A stretch of DNA of 25,253 nucleotides from Candidatus Kuenenia stuttgartensis (GTDB taxonomy: Bacteria > Bacteroidota > Bacteroidia > Flavobacteriales_D > Crocinitomicaceae). Where the stretch lies: assembly GCA_943326025.2 (NCBI GenBank), contig CALPRR020000010.1, positions 1 to 25,253 of the forward strand, given 5' to 3'. This document shows, one piece after another, positions 24,667 through 25,253 of the stretch. The position numbers and the translations under genes are program-made. The notes under the pieces are model-generated. The model was not told where the DNA came from and did not search any database. It saw only the letters and a program-made list of their open reading frames with translations. The first letter of the stretch is position 1; every line of letters starts with the position of its first letter.

Positions 24667-25163
24667 CTTTTAAAAACTGGCACAGTAGAACAAGGTTCAC
24701 CATACATAATACTCTTCACAACTGGTTGTAGATGTTGAATCAAAGTAACCATTGAAAAATCAGGAGCAGGAATATCAGAACAACCTTTTACGATGACTCT
24801 TCCATCGATATATTCATCCAATGGTTCATTGAAAATAGCAGCTTTAATCAATTGCTTTTGAAGATCTAATTGATTTCCGACAATGTATGTTTTAGCAATT
24901 CCTTCTATAGCAGATGCAACTAGCATATAAGCCCAAGTTGGAACGAATGCATCAGCAGAACAATAAATATAAATAGCTTTATTTTCAAATTGTTTCCAAT
25001 CATTTTCTTTGATCCAAGTTCTAAAATCTTTTTCTTTTAGAACAAGACCTTGCCACAATTGTTCAGCTAAATCAATTCCAATAATTTGTTCTTTAGGATT
25101 AAATTTAGCTAAATCTAAACTTATTAAGCCACTGTCTTTTACTTTGTTGATTATTTCTTCCAT
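24660..25163 (-). CDS. DUF2480 family protein
   Basis: 167 residues, soluble, no signal peptide. It matches the Bacteroidota family DUF2480 over its whole length: a start of type MEEIINKV, then LKEKDFRTWIKENDWKQF, AIYIYCSADAFVPTWAYMLV, VIVKGCSDIPAP and the end LQPVVKSIMYGEPCSTVPVF. Three cysteines (C68, C128, C158), each followed by Ser, sit in the best-conserved motifs and could bind a metal or cluster, which is inference. Function is unknown. Its stop codon lies within a repeat hairpin. A second repeat copy lies upstream of the ATG. It is likely a single-gene unit within this window. Confidence 0.9.
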   Translation of the reverse strand: MEEIINKVKDSGLISLDLAKFNPKEQIIGIDLAEQLWQGLVLKEKDFRTWIKENDWKQFENKAIYIYCSADAFVPTWAYMLVASAIEGIAKTYIVGNQLDLQKQLIKAAIFNEPLDEYIDGRVIVKGCSDIPAPDFSMVTLIQHLQPVVKSIMYGEPCSTVPVFKRK

Positions 25164-25221
25164 TGCTCAAAAATGTAGTGTAAAAATAAGGAAATTTCAC
25201 GTTAATTATTCAATATTAAAA

Positions 25222-25253
25222 AAGTCGAATGATTCACACAAAGCGAAGTCGAA
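25222..25253. repeat. Partial GTCGAA-type repeat at the window edge
   Basis: AAGTCGAA occurs at 25222-25229 and again at 25246-25253, 24 bp apart. The second is preceded by AAGCG, so 25241-25253 resembles the GAGCGGAGTCGAA core of the element at 24646-24658. The element probably continues past the window. Confidence 0.45.

Noticed and set aside
1..25253. CRISPR array, insertion sequence, prophage, toxin-antitoxin or defence system
   Set aside because: I looked for regularly spaced repeats, transposase or integrase motifs and paired small genes and found none.

Overview
The window is AT-rich chromosomal DNA from a member of the Bacteroidota, most likely a flavobacterium-like species (order Flavobacteriales). 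The evidence is a type IX secretion C-terminal sorting domain, DUF2723 and DUF2480 proteins, two periplasmic beta-propeller sensor kinases, lipoproteins with a short lipobox, and promoters of the Bacteroidota type (-7 TAnnTTTG, in two places with a -33 TTG at 19 bp spacing). No Shine-Dalgarno-like leaders stand out. I see no insertion sequence, prophage, CRISPR array, rRNA or defence island.

Left part (1-8 kb). A 5'-truncated propeller sensor histidine kinase (HisKA_2 type) is followed after 7 bp by a NarL/LuxR-type response regulator. A strong hairpin separates them from a convergent ALDH7-type aldehyde dehydrogenase. A 656-bp AT-rich gap contains an orphan leftward terminator and possibly a small RNA. 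Ribonuclease HI follows. Next come three leftward genes: a CTP-synthase-type glutamine amidotransferase homologue without its catalytic cysteine, a lipoprotein, and a small unknown protein.

Middle part (8-16 kb). An aminopeptidase P and an alpha/beta hydrolase form a two-gene operon. A second two-component system follows: a LytTR response regulator and, 3 bp later, a propeller LytS-like histidine kinase. Next is a tiny lipoprotein with its own promoter and terminator, then a helical, TPR-like protein.

Right part (16-25 kb). On the minus strand are tRNA-Gln (with promoter and terminator), thiL and a secreted glycosidase-like protein carrying a type IX sorting domain. On the plus strand are a very large DUF2723 membrane protein (GT-C / protein O-mannosyltransferase-like) and a NodB polysaccharide deacetylase that starts 6 bp downstream. 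A leftward DUF2480 gene is flanked on both sides by copies of a short GTCGAA-containing repeat.

Most genes are ordinary housekeeping or sensory functions. I did not find a clear new multi-gene system. The observations most worth following are the degenerate amidotransferase, a terminator-like hairpin lying inside the start of the deacetylase coding region, the orphan terminator and possible small RNA near 5.2 kb, and the isolated lipoprotein unit beside the second two-component system.
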